A stretch of DNA of 64,000 bases from JBIQJD01 sp044507695 (GCA_044507695.1 JBIQJD010000003.1:1-64000), one strand, 5' to 3'. Shown: positions 17,182-27,090, counted from the first letter of the stretch. The notes: generated by a model from the sequence alone, not told the origin. A program made the numbers and translations.

Positions 17182-17493
17182 ATGGCAGATACAAAAAAAG
17201 TTTTACTTAAAGATGAAATAAATTACCAGGAAGGATCAGTTGTAAGCAAACAGATTATAAAAAAGCCTAACGGAAATATTACACTGTTTGCGTTTGATAA
17301 AGATGAATCACTGACAGAACATACATCACCCTATGAAGCAGTTGTTTATATGGTTGATGGTGAAATGGAAATAACAGTCGGCGGAACTCCTTACAATGTT
17401 AAGGAAGGTGAGATAATTATACTTCCGCCAAATGTTCCCCATGGATTAATTGCAAAAGAAAAATCTAAAATGCTGTTATCTATGATTAAATAA
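17182..17493 (+). CDS. Single-domain cupin protein
   Basis: 103 residues from the ATG at 17182, which has AGAGG before it. One beta-barrel cupin: motif 1 around LTEHTSPYEAVVYMVDGEME (about residues 36-55) and motif 2 around ILPPNVPHGLIA (about 79-90). Metal-binding His and Glu positions are partly kept. Small cupins of this kind accompany NO-reductase and hemerythrin genes in anaerobes. The catalytic or binding function is unknown; regulation by the shared operator places it in the NO-stress regulon. Confidence 0.8.
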   Translation: MADTKKVLLKDEINYQEGSVVSKQIIKKPNGNITLFAFDKDESLTEHTSPYEAVVYMVDGEMEITVGGTPYNVKEGEIIILPPNVPHGLIAKEKSKMLLSMIK

Positions 17494-17867
17494 ATTTTAG
17501 AAATTAGTATTAACGGTTAAACAGAGGGTTTATAAGTAAAAAACCTTGTTCCCCTCTCGCCCGCCTGCCATAGGCAGGAGAGGGGAAGAAGGGGTGTGTT
17601 CCTCTTCCAAAACTCCATCCTCCACATCTCCAACACTCCATTACTCCATTTTCTCACGCGCCCGTCATGGTCCACACCGTGATGGTGGAATTACGATTTT
17701 TTTATTGCCTTACTTTAAGAGATAAGTTATTTTCATTTATTCATTTTCTGAATAAATAGCATATTTTGTAATCTAAACTTTTTAGATTGAATTTTAATCC
17801 AAAACTATTTTCTCAATATACTATGGGGAAGCCCGAATATTATTAAGGGAGATACGTAAAAAAATTT
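17494..17867. repeat. Intergenic stretch with palindromic repeat element
   Basis: No gene is visible in these 374 bases. A nested palindrome at 17551-17585 has outer arms CCCCTCTC/GAGAGGGG and an inner CCTGCC-ATA-GGCAGG. It is followed by a pyrimidine-rich run of ACTCCA-type words (17601-17655). Similar words recur on the far side of the restriction operon (near 27360-27430). The mod gene starts at 17868 with AAGGGAG about 17 bases upstream, a long spacing. Confidence 0.6.
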
Positions 17868-20474
17868 ATGGCAAAAGGGAAAAGATCAACTCAAACATCT
17901 ATTAAAAAACCAATAGAACAATATTCTCATAAGGATAAGCAGCGTGCTAATAATCCTCCTGTTGGTTTGGTTACTCCTGATACTGATAAAGATATTGGAA
18001 AGAAAAAATATCAGTATGATCCTCACCTTGATCCGCAATTGCAATGGGCTGGAAAAGCTGAACGATTATCTTTTGATGTTGATACTGTTTCCCTGCACGT
18101 GCACGAAAGAATTGATCCCCGTTCTATTATTGAAGCGGTAAGAAAAAAGAATGGCAGTAATTATGAGCAGATGTCTCTGTTTGCCTCACAGGAAGAAAAC
18201 CCTCCTTTAAGAGAAGCAGTTGAATTTTATAAACACAGGCATAACTGGAGTAACCGCTTAATAGCCGGCGACAGTTTACTTGTAATGAACTCGCTGATTG
18301 AAAAAGAAGGTCTTGCCGGGCAGGTGCAGATGATTTATATAGACCCGCCTTACGGAATTAAATATGGCAGCAACTTTCAGCCTTTTGTTAATAAGCGTGA
18401 TGTTAAAGATGGAAAAGATGAAGACCTTACTGCAGAACCTGAAACAATAAAAGCTTTTCGCGATACCTGGGAACTCGGTATTCATTCTTATCTAACTTAC
18501 TTAAGAGACAGATTACTGTTAGCAAAAGAACTTCTTCACGAAAGCGGTAGCTGCTTTGTGCAGATTAGTGATGAGAATGTACATCATGTTAGGGAAATAA
18601 TGGATGAGGTTTTTGACATCAATAATTTTATTGCAATGATAACTTTTAGAAAAAAAACAATGCCTTTAGGCGCAAAAACTTTAGAAGGAATGTCAGATTA
18701 TCTTTTATTATATGCAAAAAATAAAGAACAGATTAAATATCGTCAGCTATTCCTTGCTCTAAATTTTGAAGGTGACAATATCTGGAAATTCGTCGAACTG
18801 CCAGATGGTTCAAGGAGAACTTTACAATCATCCGAAATAAACAATCATAAGATATTACCAAAAGGATCAAGAGTTTATCGCTTGGTTTCAATGTCACCAC
18901 CAACATTTAATCATGAAGCTGTTTATGATTATAAATTTAATGGTAAAATATACAGACCTTCCGGTAAAGGATGCTGGCTAACCACTAAGGATAAAATGGA
19001 CATTTTAGCCAAAGCAAACAGGTTACAAGAAGTAGGAAACACATTAAATTATATTTTGTTTGCTGACGATTTTGCATACAAAAAAATTACAAACCTTTGG
19101 GAAACAACAACAGGTCCCTCGGTAAGAAATTATATAGTTGAAACTGCTCAAAGTGTAGTTCAACGATGTATGCTAATGACCACCGACCCTGGTGATCTTG
19201 TTTTTGATCCAACATGCGGAAGCGGAACAACTGCTTATGTAGCAGAGCAATGGGGACGCAGATGGATTACATGCGATACTTCAAGAGTTGCAATAACGCT
19301 CGCCAAACAAAGATTAATGACAGCACTATTTGATTATTATGAACTTGCGCATCCTGATGAAGGAGTCGGCAGTGGATTTAAGTATGAAACAGTTCCTCAT
19401 ATAACACTAAAATCAATCGCAAATAATGAACCCCCTGCAACAGAAACACTTTATGATAAACCATTTATTGACAGATCAAAGCACAGGGTAACAGGTCCGT
19501 TTACTGTTGAAGCAGTTCCGTCACTTGCAGTTCGTTCAGTAGATGAAGTGAACACACCACAATTGACCTCACCCCAGCCCTCTCCTTATCAAGGAGAGGG
19601 AGTAAGCACTGCCATTGCGAGAACCGGTGAAACACTCAGGCAGTCAGAATGGAGAGAAGAACTTTTACGTTCAGGGATAAGAGGTAAGAACAAACAGGTA
19701 ATTAATTTTACAAGAGTTGAACCATTCTCAGGAACTAAATGGCTCCATGCAGATGCAGAGACAGCCCCCCTAAATCCCCCCAAAGGGGGGACTTCAGAAG
19801 TGTTGCTTACGGTAATTTCATTCGGACCGGAACACTCTCCACTTGAACAGAGACAAGTTGAGCTTGCAATTAATGAAGCACAGACTCTTGTACCCAAACC
19901 AAAGATGATAGTATTTGCTGCATTCCAGTTTGATCCTGAAGCTGCAAAAGATATTGATGAAACCAATTGGCCCGGCGTTACATTACTTAAAGTCCAGATG
20001 AATACAGATCTGTTAACAGACGACCTCAAAAAGAAACGAAGCAGCAACGAAAGCTTCTGGCTAATCGGCTCACCCGATGTTAAAGTAAAAACTATAAAAG
20101 AAAAAATTAAAGGCGGCAGGAACTATAACGGTGAAAGAATAACCTACCAGGTTGAAGTGCTCGGCTTTGATTATTACAATACAAAAACCGGAAATATTGA
20201 ATCTGGTGGTAAAGATAAAATTGCAATGTGGATGCTCGATACCGATTATGATGGAAGGAGTCTATTTCCAAGACAAGTATTCTTCCCGATGGCAGGAGAA
20301 AAAGATGGCTGGTCACGCTTAGCAAAAAATCTGAAAGCAGAAATAGACGAAGAATTAATTGAACAATACAGGGGTACAGTCTCACTGCCCTTTGAAGCAG
20401 GTGAAAATAAACGTATTGCAGTAAAGATTGTGGATGATAGGGGGATAGAATCATTAAAAATTGTGGAGTTATAG
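17868..20474 (+). CDS. mod: Type III-like adenine-specific DNA methyltransferase (Mod)
   Basis: 868 residues. Motif IV DPPY is at residues 159-162 (in MIYIDPPYGIKYG) and the SAM-binding motif I, FDPTCGSGTTAY, is near 446-457; this order is the beta class of N6-adenine methyltransferases used by type III systems. The variable region between the two (about 250-400) probably sets the DNA target. The partner endonuclease/helicase is the last gene of the same operon, three genes away. Two palindromic repeats are embedded in frame near residues 567-580 and 631-643, giving proline-rich inserts. The gene ends one base before the next ATG. Confidence 0.9.
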   Translation: MAKGKRSTQTSIKKPIEQYSHKDKQRANNPPVGLVTPDTDKDIGKKKYQYDPHLDPQLQWAGKAERLSFDVDTVSLHVHERIDPRSIIEAVRKKNGSNYEQMSLFASQEENPPLREAVEFYKHRHNWSNRLIAGDSLLVMNSLIEKEGLAGQVQMIYIDPPYGIKYGSNFQPFVNKRDVKDGKDEDLTAEPETIKAFRDTWELGIHSYLTYLRDRLLLAKELLHESGSCFVQISDENVHHVREIMDEVFDINNFIAMITFRKKTMPLGAKTLEGMSDYLLLYAKNKEQIKYRQLFLALNFEGDNIWKFVELPDGSRRTLQSSEINNHKILPKGSRVYRLVSMSPPTFNHEAVYDYKFNGKIYRPSGKGCWLTTKDKMDILAKANRLQEVGNTLNYILFADDFAYKKITNLWETTTGPSVRNYIVETAQSVVQRCMLMTTDPGDLVFDPTCGSGTTAYVAEQWGRRWITCDTSRVAITLAKQRLMTALFDYYELAHPDEGVGSGFKYETVPHITLKSIANNEPPATETLYDKPFIDRSKHRVTGPFTVEAVPSLAVRSVDEVNTPQLTSPQPSPYQGEGVSTAIARTGETLRQSEWREELLRSGIRGKNKQVINFTRVEPFSGTKWLHADAETAPLNPPKGGTSEVLLTVISFGPEHSPLEQRQVELAINEAQTLVPKPKMIVFAAFQFDPEAAKDIDETNWPGVTLLKVQMNTDLLTDDLKKKRSSNESFWLIGSPDVKVKTIKEKIKGGRNYNGERITYQVEVLGFDYYNTKTGNIESGGKDKIAMWMLDTDYDGRSLFPRQVFFPMAGEKDGWSRLAKNLKAEIDEELIEQYRGTVSLPFEAGENKRIAVKIVDDRGIESLKIVEL
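19578..19600. repeat. Palindromic repeat embedded in mod
   Basis: CCCTCTCCTT-ATC-AAGGAGAGGG, a 23-bp palindrome translated in frame as part of SPQPSPYQGEG. It matches the CCTTCTCCTT..AAGGAGAA words found in the intergenic DNA at about 27354-27381, so it is a dispersed element that entered the coding region without breaking the frame. Confidence 0.8.
19775..19791. repeat. Second palindromic repeat embedded in mod
   Basis: TCCCCCC-AAA-GGGGGGA, a 17-bp perfect palindrome translated as part of LNPPKGGT. With the 19578 element it brackets about 175 bp of the linker between the methyltransferase core and the C-terminal domain. Confidence 0.75.
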
Positions 20475-20475
20475 T

Positions 20476-21573
20476 ATGAATGAAAAAGCCAAAATAGTAA
20501 CTGATTATCTGTTGAAATATTGCAAGCAGAAGGATTATCAACTTGAAGTTAAGGAAGAAAATAATAGGAAAAGATTTATAATTTCTGATGGTTTAGATAA
20601 AGTACCAGTTGTTATTTACAATACGGGTAAGTTCGTACCTGAAGGTAGTCCCAAAATAAAACTTCGAAAAGAATTTGATGAATTTAAGGCAAATATTGAG
20701 AAAGATCCTAAAATAATGCTAAGGGAAATGAAACAAAAAAAATCAGTATCAGCTAAATATATTGTGATTGAATCAAAAAGAATAGATACAATTTTAGAAA
20801 GTATTAAATCAGAAAGTGATTTAAATTTAACTTTCGAACCAAATCTTCCTGATACACAATCATATCGATGTAAAATAGAAACTGGTGAATGTAATATGGT
20901 TTTTACTCAGTTTAAAAACGGAACACTTCTTTTGCAAGGAAAAGAAAATGATCTATTTGACAAAATTTGTACAATAGTTGAAAAAATTCTGTTACCAGCA
21001 GAAAAAGATGTTGCATTACGTTTTTTATCAAATAATGAAAAAACGATGGAAGAATTTATTACTGTCTATACTCCTAAAATCTTAGAAACAGCAGAAGAAA
21101 ATATTAAAGGTAGCTTAGGATTAGCATTCGATTTTCTTGAAGAACACGATAAAAAATATTTGGTTGCTTCAGAATGCTTGGTTCTTGCAAAACTAAATCT
21201 CCCTGAATTTTCTCCTGTTGTAATGCCAGCCGCAAAAGCATTTGAGGGGTTTACTAAGAAATTAGTTGTTAAAATAGGACTTTTCCCTAATAATCATTTT
21301 TCTACAAAAGATGCAAACTTTGGAATTTTATGTGATAAAAAACATGGAAACAGAAATAATCTTGTTGCAAAAGAAAAATATGCTGGTTCTTATCTTGATA
21401 AACTTGCGAACACACTCGATATGTCAAGAAACTTTATGATGCACAGTGATGACAGTCAAGTTACTAAAGTAAATACACATGAAGAAGCTATTGAGAAGCA
21501 GAAAGAAATATGTAAAAATATTGAAGAATTGTTTGAATACTTTAACAAGCCTGAGTTTGGAGTCTTGATCTGA
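20476..21573 (+). CDS. RnlA-like HEPN ribonuclease toxin candidate with TBP-like domains
   Basis: 365 residues from the ATG at 20476 (one base after mod). Two TBP-like segments are recognisable by VVIYNTGKFVPEGSPK (about residues 50-65) and FTQFKNGTLLLQGKE (about 143-157), the arrangement of RnlA/LsoA toxins. Near the C-terminus R318-N-F-M-M-H323 fits the HEPN RNxxxH ribonuclease motif, within a helical region. E. coli RnlA is an mRNA endonuclease active in T4 defence and is stimulated by RNase HI. Here the next gene encodes an RNase HIII and there is no RnlB-like antitoxin. Assignment rests on motifs and is inferred. Confidence 0.7.
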   Translation: MNEKAKIVTDYLLKYCKQKDYQLEVKEENNRKRFIISDGLDKVPVVIYNTGKFVPEGSPKIKLRKEFDEFKANIEKDPKIMLREMKQKKSVSAKYIVIESKRIDTILESIKSESDLNLTFEPNLPDTQSYRCKIETGECNMVFTQFKNGTLLLQGKENDLFDKICTIVEKILLPAEKDVALRFLSNNEKTMEEFITVYTPKILETAEENIKGSLGLAFDFLEEHDKKYLVASECLVLAKLNLPEFSPVVMPAAKAFEGFTKKLVVKIGLFPNNHFSTKDANFGILCDKKHGNRNNLVAKEKYAGSYLDKLANTLDMSRNFMMHSDDSQVTKVNTHEEAIEKQKEICKNIEELFEYFNKPEFGVLI

Positions 21574-22532
21574 TGGAAAACTCATCAAACATTTTAACCA
21601 ATATTTATAATCAGTTAAAGACTTTATTGATACCACGATCTATACAGGTAGGAATATTACAAGAAATTCCATACGGGATACAGTTTACCATTTCTCAATT
21701 TACACATAAAGGCCTGTTGAGAATTTACCTTAATAAAAAAAGTGTGATCACAATTGATTATTCTCAAATTAACCAGGAATCCTTTCGTAAAAGAATCGAA
21801 AATATAATTAGTGATTATCAGTTAAAATTAAATGGAGAAAAAGCAACTAAATCAGAAAATGATTCTGCAAGGATTAACCCAGCATATGAACCAATTGTTG
21901 GTATAGATGAATCTGGTAAGGGAGATTATTTTGGTCCACTTGTAACTGCAGCAGTTTATGTTGATAGTAAAAATAAAATTTTATTAGATAGAAGAGGTGT
22001 AAAAGACAGTAAAAAAATAAATGATGATAAAATCATGGTTCTTAATGACTACATAAAAGATGTTTGCAAGAATCAATTTGCTGTTGTAGAAATATCTCCT
22101 GAAAGGTATAATCAATTATATGAGACATTTACCAAAGAGGGAAAGAAACTGAATACATTGTTAGCTTGGGGTCACGCCAAATCACTTGAAGAAGTACTTT
22201 CAAAAGTTGAGTGTAACAAAGCTATTTCAGATCAATTTGCAGATGAGAGGTTTATACTTGGAAAGTTGCAAGAGAGAGGTAAAAAAATAGAATTAGTTCA
22301 ACAACATAAAGCTGAAATTCATACTGCTGTTGCGGCAGCTTCGATTTTAGCAAGAGCAAGATTTCTTGAGAAGTTGAAAAAATTATCTGATGAAGTAGGA
22401 TTTCCCTTACTTAAAGGTGCTTCATCCGAAGTAATTGAACAAGCTAAAAATATTGTTGAATCTAAAGGTGAAGATATTTTAAAACGAATAGCTAAAATTC
22501 ATTTTAAAACAACTAAATCGGTTTTAAATTAG
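21573..22532 (+). CDS. rnhC: Ribonuclease HIII
   Basis: 319 residues. An N-terminal TBP-like substrate-binding domain (about 1-85) is followed by the RNase H core: GIDESGKGDYFGPLV (Asp112-Glu113), GVKDSKKIND and DQFAD (Asp220 and Asp224), which supply the four acidic metal ligands expected of RNase HIII, then ASILARARFLEKL. It should cleave RNA in RNA:DNA hybrids. Its start overlaps the previous stop (TGATG), so the two are translationally coupled. RNase HIII inside a restriction operon is unusual; it may regulate the RnlA-like neighbour or act on phage hybrids. Confidence 0.88.
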   Translation: MENSSNILTNIYNQLKTLLIPRSIQVGILQEIPYGIQFTISQFTHKGLLRIYLNKKSVITIDYSQINQESFRKRIENIISDYQLKLNGEKATKSENDSARINPAYEPIVGIDESGKGDYFGPLVTAAVYVDSKNKILLDRRGVKDSKKINDDKIMVLNDYIKDVCKNQFAVVEISPERYNQLYETFTKEGKKLNTLLAWGHAKSLEEVLSKVECNKAISDQFADERFILGKLQERGKKIELVQQHKAEIHTAVAAASILARARFLEKLKKLSDEVGFPLLKGASSEVIEQAKNIVESKGEDILKRIAKIHFKTTKSVLN

Positions 22533-22539
22533 TTGAACA

Positions 22540-23811
22540 ATGACTTACGAAGAGAAGAAAACAAAAGCCAATGAATTAAGAAAAGAACAAAATTTTTCAG
22601 ATGCTTTAATTTTGTATAGGGAACTATATAATGAAGTTGATGAAAAATTTAACCTAAGCGGTTTATTACATTGTTTAAGAAAAACAGATAATCTCGATGA
22701 AGCAGTGCGATTGGCAGATGAAGTAAAAAATAAATATTTGGATTTTGATTGGTTTAGAAATGAAATTATTTGGACCTTAACTCAGGGGAAATTATTAAAG
22801 CTTTCAGAAGACGATACAACTCAGACTGTTAAAGTAGCAAATGATATTTTGGAATTAAATCCTGATTCCTTTGCTAAAACAACAATTATTTTTAGAGTTT
22901 TAAAAGTTGCAAAAAATAACGGTGATTGGGAAACTATATCAGAATGGTCGTCTAAATTGGATGCGGATACTTTAGACGATACTCCAATGATTGACGACAG
23001 AGGACGCGAAGGTTGGAGTAAAAAGAGCCTTTGGTATAATTATAGAATAAATGCTCTTATTGAAGATGAACGCTACGATGAAGCAGAAGTTTTATGTAAA
23101 CAAGCAATCGCATTATATCCAAGGTTGAAGAAATTTTTTCTAAGATTAAAAGGAATAATAAAAGTTAGACAAGGTGAATTTGAGGAAGCTAAGATATGTT
23201 ATGAAGAATTGATAAAGGCAAGGAATGTAGATTGGTGGCTGTTGCAAGAATATGGTCGGGTTTTAAGATTTTCCGGAGAAAAGGAAAAAGCTTTACAAAA
23301 ATTTTATTTGGCTGCATCTAAAAGTTTCAAACTTGAAAATTCTGTAAAATTATTTTATGAAATATCTGATTTGTGTATTGAGCTTGAAAGATATTCTGAA
23401 GCAGCAGCACATCTCTTTCTTACAAAATTCTTAAGAGAATCGAAGAGATGGAGTATACCAAACGAAATTAATTCTGCATTTGAAACTCTGACTAATAAAA
23501 AAATTAATATCAATTATACAGATCTAAAAAGTGCATTGAATGATTGTAAAAGGTTTTGGGGTTCTGAATCAGATAAAAGAGGTAATAAAACAAGTAGTAG
23601 TAATGTAATTGGTGTCCTTTCAATTACTTCTAAAGAGCAACCGTTCGCTTTTATTAAAACAAAGGATTATGGAAAAGTATTTTGTCTAAAAAAAGACTTG
23701 CCTAAGTCTGTGAAAGATGGTGACAAACTTGAGTTTGAAAGGGTCAAATCATTTGATAAAAAGAAAAACGTTGAGTCTTGGAGAGCTATAAAAATTAAAA
23801 AAATAATTTGA
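22540..23811 (+). CDS. TPR protein with C-terminal cold-shock/OB-like domain
   Basis: 423 residues. Helical TPR-like repeats span about 1-330 (for example YDEAEVLCKQAIALYPRL and FEEAKICYEELIKARN). The last 65 residues, from VIGVLSITSKEQPFAFIKTKDYGKVFCLKKDLP, have the shape of a cold-shock domain: a G-x-(V/I) strand, a FAFI strand resembling RNP1, and an end reading WRAIKIKK. That suggests binding of RNA or single-stranded DNA. It lies 7 bp after RNase HIII and 10 bp before res. Possible antitoxin, chaperone or nucleic-acid sensor for the module; function is unknown. Confidence 0.6.
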   Translation: MTYEEKKTKANELRKEQNFSDALILYRELYNEVDEKFNLSGLLHCLRKTDNLDEAVRLADEVKNKYLDFDWFRNEIIWTLTQGKLLKLSEDDTTQTVKVANDILELNPDSFAKTTIIFRVLKVAKNNGDWETISEWSSKLDADTLDDTPMIDDRGREGWSKKSLWYNYRINALIEDERYDEAEVLCKQAIALYPRLKKFFLRLKGIIKVRQGEFEEAKICYEELIKARNVDWWLLQEYGRVLRFSGEKEKALQKFYLAASKSFKLENSVKLFYEISDLCIELERYSEAAAHLFLTKFLRESKRWSIPNEINSAFETLTNKKININYTDLKSALNDCKRFWGSESDKRGNKTSSSNVIGVLSITSKEQPFAFIKTKDYGKVFCLKKDLPKSVKDGDKLEFERVKSFDKKKNVESWRAIKIKKII

Positions 23812-23821
23812 AATTAACTCA

Positions 23822-26593
23822 ATGAATAAAATTGATCAGCTTATAATTAATTCCCCCTATTCGGAACCAACACATCACTGGTCATACAACCGGGAAACAA
23901 GAGAGTTTATAAAAAAAGAAGGAAGACGACCTGCGGGATATGTTATTGCTTCTGAATCATCGCAAGCATTTGATGACCCCGGTATATTTAAAGAGATTCC
24001 TTTAGTTAATAAAATACGACTGAGAGTAAAAGCATGGAGAGAGAATGGATATCCGGGTGTTACAGGAATTACCAAAAGACTTCTTGAGCACTGGTATGAT
24101 ACAGAGGTTCGTGAAAATTTCCGTTTCTTCTTCTGCCAGTTAGAAGCTATTGAAACTTTAATATGGCTGGCAGAAGCACCTCAATCTGAAAAAACAGGAA
24201 TTGATATACCGTCTGATGGAGGAGAGTTCCAGAGGCTTTGTTCTAAGATGGCAACAGGTTCAGGAAAGACTATTGTGATGGCAATGCTTATCACATGGCA
24301 AATCCTTAATAAAGTTACTTACCCGCAGGATGCAAGATTTTCAAAATATATTTTTGTTGTAGCACCGGGGTTAACAGTTAAAAGCCGTTTACAGGTCCTT
24401 ATTCCTGCCGGTGAAAGAAATGTTTATGATGTCTTTAATATTGTTCCCGCCGGCCTAATTGAAAAATTAAGACAAGGTAAAATTTTAATAAAAAACTGGC
24501 ATGCTCTCAATTGGGAAACAGAAGAAAAATTAGCGAAGAAAAAAACAGTTGATAAAAGGGGTGCAAAGAGTGATGAAGCTTATGTAAGAGAAGTACTTGA
24601 AGATATTTCTTCTGCAAAAAATATTATCGTTATAAACGATGAAGCACACCACGCATGGCGGGTAGTTGCTGAATCAAAAATAAAGGGATTAAGTAAAGAA
24701 GATATAGATGAAGCAACCAAATGGATTGGAGGACTTGACAGGATACACAGGGCTCGAAATATTTTAACCTGCTATGATTTTACTGCTACACCATTTACTC
24801 CTACCGGAAAAAAATCATCTGAAGAAGCTTTGTTTGACTGGATAGTAAGTGATTTTGGACTAAACGATGCAATAGAATCAGGTCTCGTTAAAACACCACG
24901 TGTTGTAGTACGGGATGATGTAGTGCCTGATGTCAGAACATTCAAATCAAAATTGTATCATATCTATGAATACGTTAGAGATGATCTAAACAGGAAAGCT
25001 TTGGAACATGAACCGTTGCCTGATCTTGTTATCAATGCGTATTATCTCCTGGCAAAAGATTGGCTTGAGACTTTAAAACTATGGCAGGAGACAAAAATTC
25101 CTACACCACCGGTAATGATAACAGTTGCAAATCGTACAGAGACTGCAGCGCGGATTAGATTTGCATTTGATAGAAAGAAGATACGGATAGATGAACTTTG
25201 TGTTCCGGAAAAAATACTTCACATAGACTCAAAAGTTTTAGGAATGGCTGAGTCAAAAGAAGAAGCTGAAGAAATTATTGAAGATTCGCAGATTGATGAA
25301 GATGAAAGTGAATCACCGGCTATCAAACTTACAAAGCAGCAGCAGGCAGAATTATTAAGACAGAAGGTTGATACTGTAGGTCAGCTTGGAAAACCGGGAG
25401 AACAAATTCAGAAAGTAATTAGTGTCGGAATGCTTTCGGAAGGATGGGATGCTAAGACTGTAACACACATCATGGGCTTGCGTGCATTTACAAGTCAGCT
25501 TTTATGCGAACAGGTTGTTGGAAGAGGATTAAGACGTACATCTTATGAAGTAAATAAAGATGGAATGTTTGAACCAGAGTATGTAAATATTTTTGGAGTC
25601 CCTTTTACATTCCTTCCACACGAATCGCAGGACGGACCCCCGCCGCCGCCGCCTCCGCCGCGCACTGCAATTGAACCAGATTTTAGGAAGAAGCAATTTG
25701 AAATCAGCTGGCCGAATATCCTAAGAATAGATCATGTTTATAATCCAACTCTTATTCTAAACATTGATAAAATTAAAACCTTAGAATTGAATGCTTATGA
25801 TACCAGGCTTATAGCTGAGCTTGCACCAATAATTGAGGGGAGACCAGATATTACCAAAATATCTTCAATAGATCTTGAAAAACTTGGTGAGAAATACAGA
25901 ACACAAAGAATCATATTCGAGACAGCAAGAGATGTTTATGATCAGATGCAGCCGGATTGGAAGGGAAATAAAGAAGTATTATTGGCTCAGCTAATCAGGA
26001 TTGTAGATAGAATAATTAATTCAGATATAATAAGAATTAATCCTCCGCTCTTTTACCAGGATGACCTGAGAAGAAGAATTATTATAACTCTTAATATGAA
26101 TAAGATTGTTCAGCATATTTGGGAACATATAAGATTTGAAAACACACAATCAATAACTCCGGTTTTTGATTCAGATAAACCAATAAGATCAACAGGAGAT
26201 ATGAGAACATGGTACACGAGTAAACCATGTGAATATACAAATAAATCTCATATTAACTTCTGTGTTTTCGATAGCACCTGGGAAGTATCGGAAGCCTTTC
26301 AGCTCGATCATCATCCCGATGTAGCAGCCTGGGTAAAGAACGATCATATAGGTTTTGAAATACCATACATCTACCAGGGCATAATACATAAATACAGACC
26401 TGATTTTATTATCAAATTAACAAATGGGACTCATTTAATAATAGAAGTTAAAGGACAGGATACACAACAGGATAAAACCAAACGTGAATTTCTGGATGAA
26501 TGGGTAAGAGCAGTAAATGAATTTGGTGGATTCGGCAAATGGAAGTGGGATGTTGTAAAAGAGCCGGGAGAAATAGGATTGGTTCAGGCTTAG
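23822..26593 (+). CDS. res: Type III-like restriction enzyme Res (SF2 helicase plus nuclease)
   Basis: 923 residues. Walker A ATGSGKT (about 144-150), DEAH (273-276, in NDEAHHAW), TATPF (motif III, near 321) and GRGLRRTSYE (motif VI, about 567) form an SF2 motor. The C-terminal PD-(D/E)xK nuclease is seen as PDFIIKL, then IIEVKGQ (Asp861, Glu875, Lys877). The opening SPYSEPTHHW and overall plan match what NCBI calls the BPTD_3080 family, usually next to a Mod gene of the type found here. It cuts DNA lacking the Mod mark. A proline-rich run encoded by CCG/CCC repeats (about 604-613) precedes the C-terminal half. Confidence 0.88.
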   Translation: MNKIDQLIINSPYSEPTHHWSYNRETREFIKKEGRRPAGYVIASESSQAFDDPGIFKEIPLVNKIRLRVKAWRENGYPGVTGITKRLLEHWYDTEVRENFRFFFCQLEAIETLIWLAEAPQSEKTGIDIPSDGGEFQRLCSKMATGSGKTIVMAMLITWQILNKVTYPQDARFSKYIFVVAPGLTVKSRLQVLIPAGERNVYDVFNIVPAGLIEKLRQGKILIKNWHALNWETEEKLAKKKTVDKRGAKSDEAYVREVLEDISSAKNIIVINDEAHHAWRVVAESKIKGLSKEDIDEATKWIGGLDRIHRARNILTCYDFTATPFTPTGKKSSEEALFDWIVSDFGLNDAIESGLVKTPRVVVRDDVVPDVRTFKSKLYHIYEYVRDDLNRKALEHEPLPDLVINAYYLLAKDWLETLKLWQETKIPTPPVMITVANRTETAARIRFAFDRKKIRIDELCVPEKILHIDSKVLGMAESKEEAEEIIEDSQIDEDESESPAIKLTKQQQAELLRQKVDTVGQLGKPGEQIQKVISVGMLSEGWDAKTVTHIMGLRAFTSQLLCEQVVGRGLRRTSYEVNKDGMFEPEYVNIFGVPFTFLPHESQDGPPPPPPPPRTAIEPDFRKKQFEISWPNILRIDHVYNPTLILNIDKIKTLELNAYDTRLIAELAPIIEGRPDITKISSIDLEKLGEKYRTQRIIFETARDVYDQMQPDWKGNKEVLLAQLIRIVDRIINSDIIRINPPLFYQDDLRRRIIITLNMNKIVQHIWEHIRFENTQSITPVFDSDKPIRSTGDMRTWYTSKPCEYTNKSHINFCVFDSTWEVSEAFQLDHHPDVAAWVKNDHIGFEIPYIYQGIIHKYRPDFIIKLTNGTHLIIEVKGQDTQQDKTKREFLDEWVRAVNEFGGFGKWKWDVVKEPGEIGLVQA

Positions 26594-26884
26594 TATCTCA
26601 AAACAATAGAAGGGTCTCCATTTTTTAATTCGCTGTCTTTATTCAAACCTTTCCACCAGCCAGCCTGCAGCATAGTCCCACAGAAAAATTTCTTTAACTG
26701 CAGCGGTAACGGTTTCAATATTCTTAATTCCAGCATTCCAAAAACATCGTCCTGCTTTTTTACTCACCTTCAGCCAAAGCATGGTGAAGGATAATTCGAT
26801 GTTAATCCTTTATGAGGATTTTTTATTGTTGTGATGTTTTGCTTTTCAATAATTAAACCTCTGCGAGGCTTCACATTCCCCTAT

Positions 26885-27009
26885 AAAATTTTCTTGTCTG
26901 CACGTATAAGATTATGCCATCAATCTCAGCAAGCCCTTCTTATAAAATTTGCCTGTTAAAAAATTAATGATTGGTTATCGCTACCAACAATCCCTTCTCC
27001 TTGATAAGG
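26885..27009. repeat. Decayed direct repeat, copy A
   Basis: Two blocks, 26885-26933 (with TTCTTGTCTGCACGTA and CATCAATCTCAGCAAGC) and 26959-27009 (with AAAATTAATGATTGG and CCCTTCTCCTTGATAAGG), recur in the same order at copy B with roughly 80% identity by eye. Confidence 0.65.
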
Positions 27010-27090
27010 TGAAAGCTTGCCTGCCGTAGGCTGGGGGCAGGGATGATGTTCCTGAACCCCACAAATAAGAATGACTATCCCACCGTGCTA

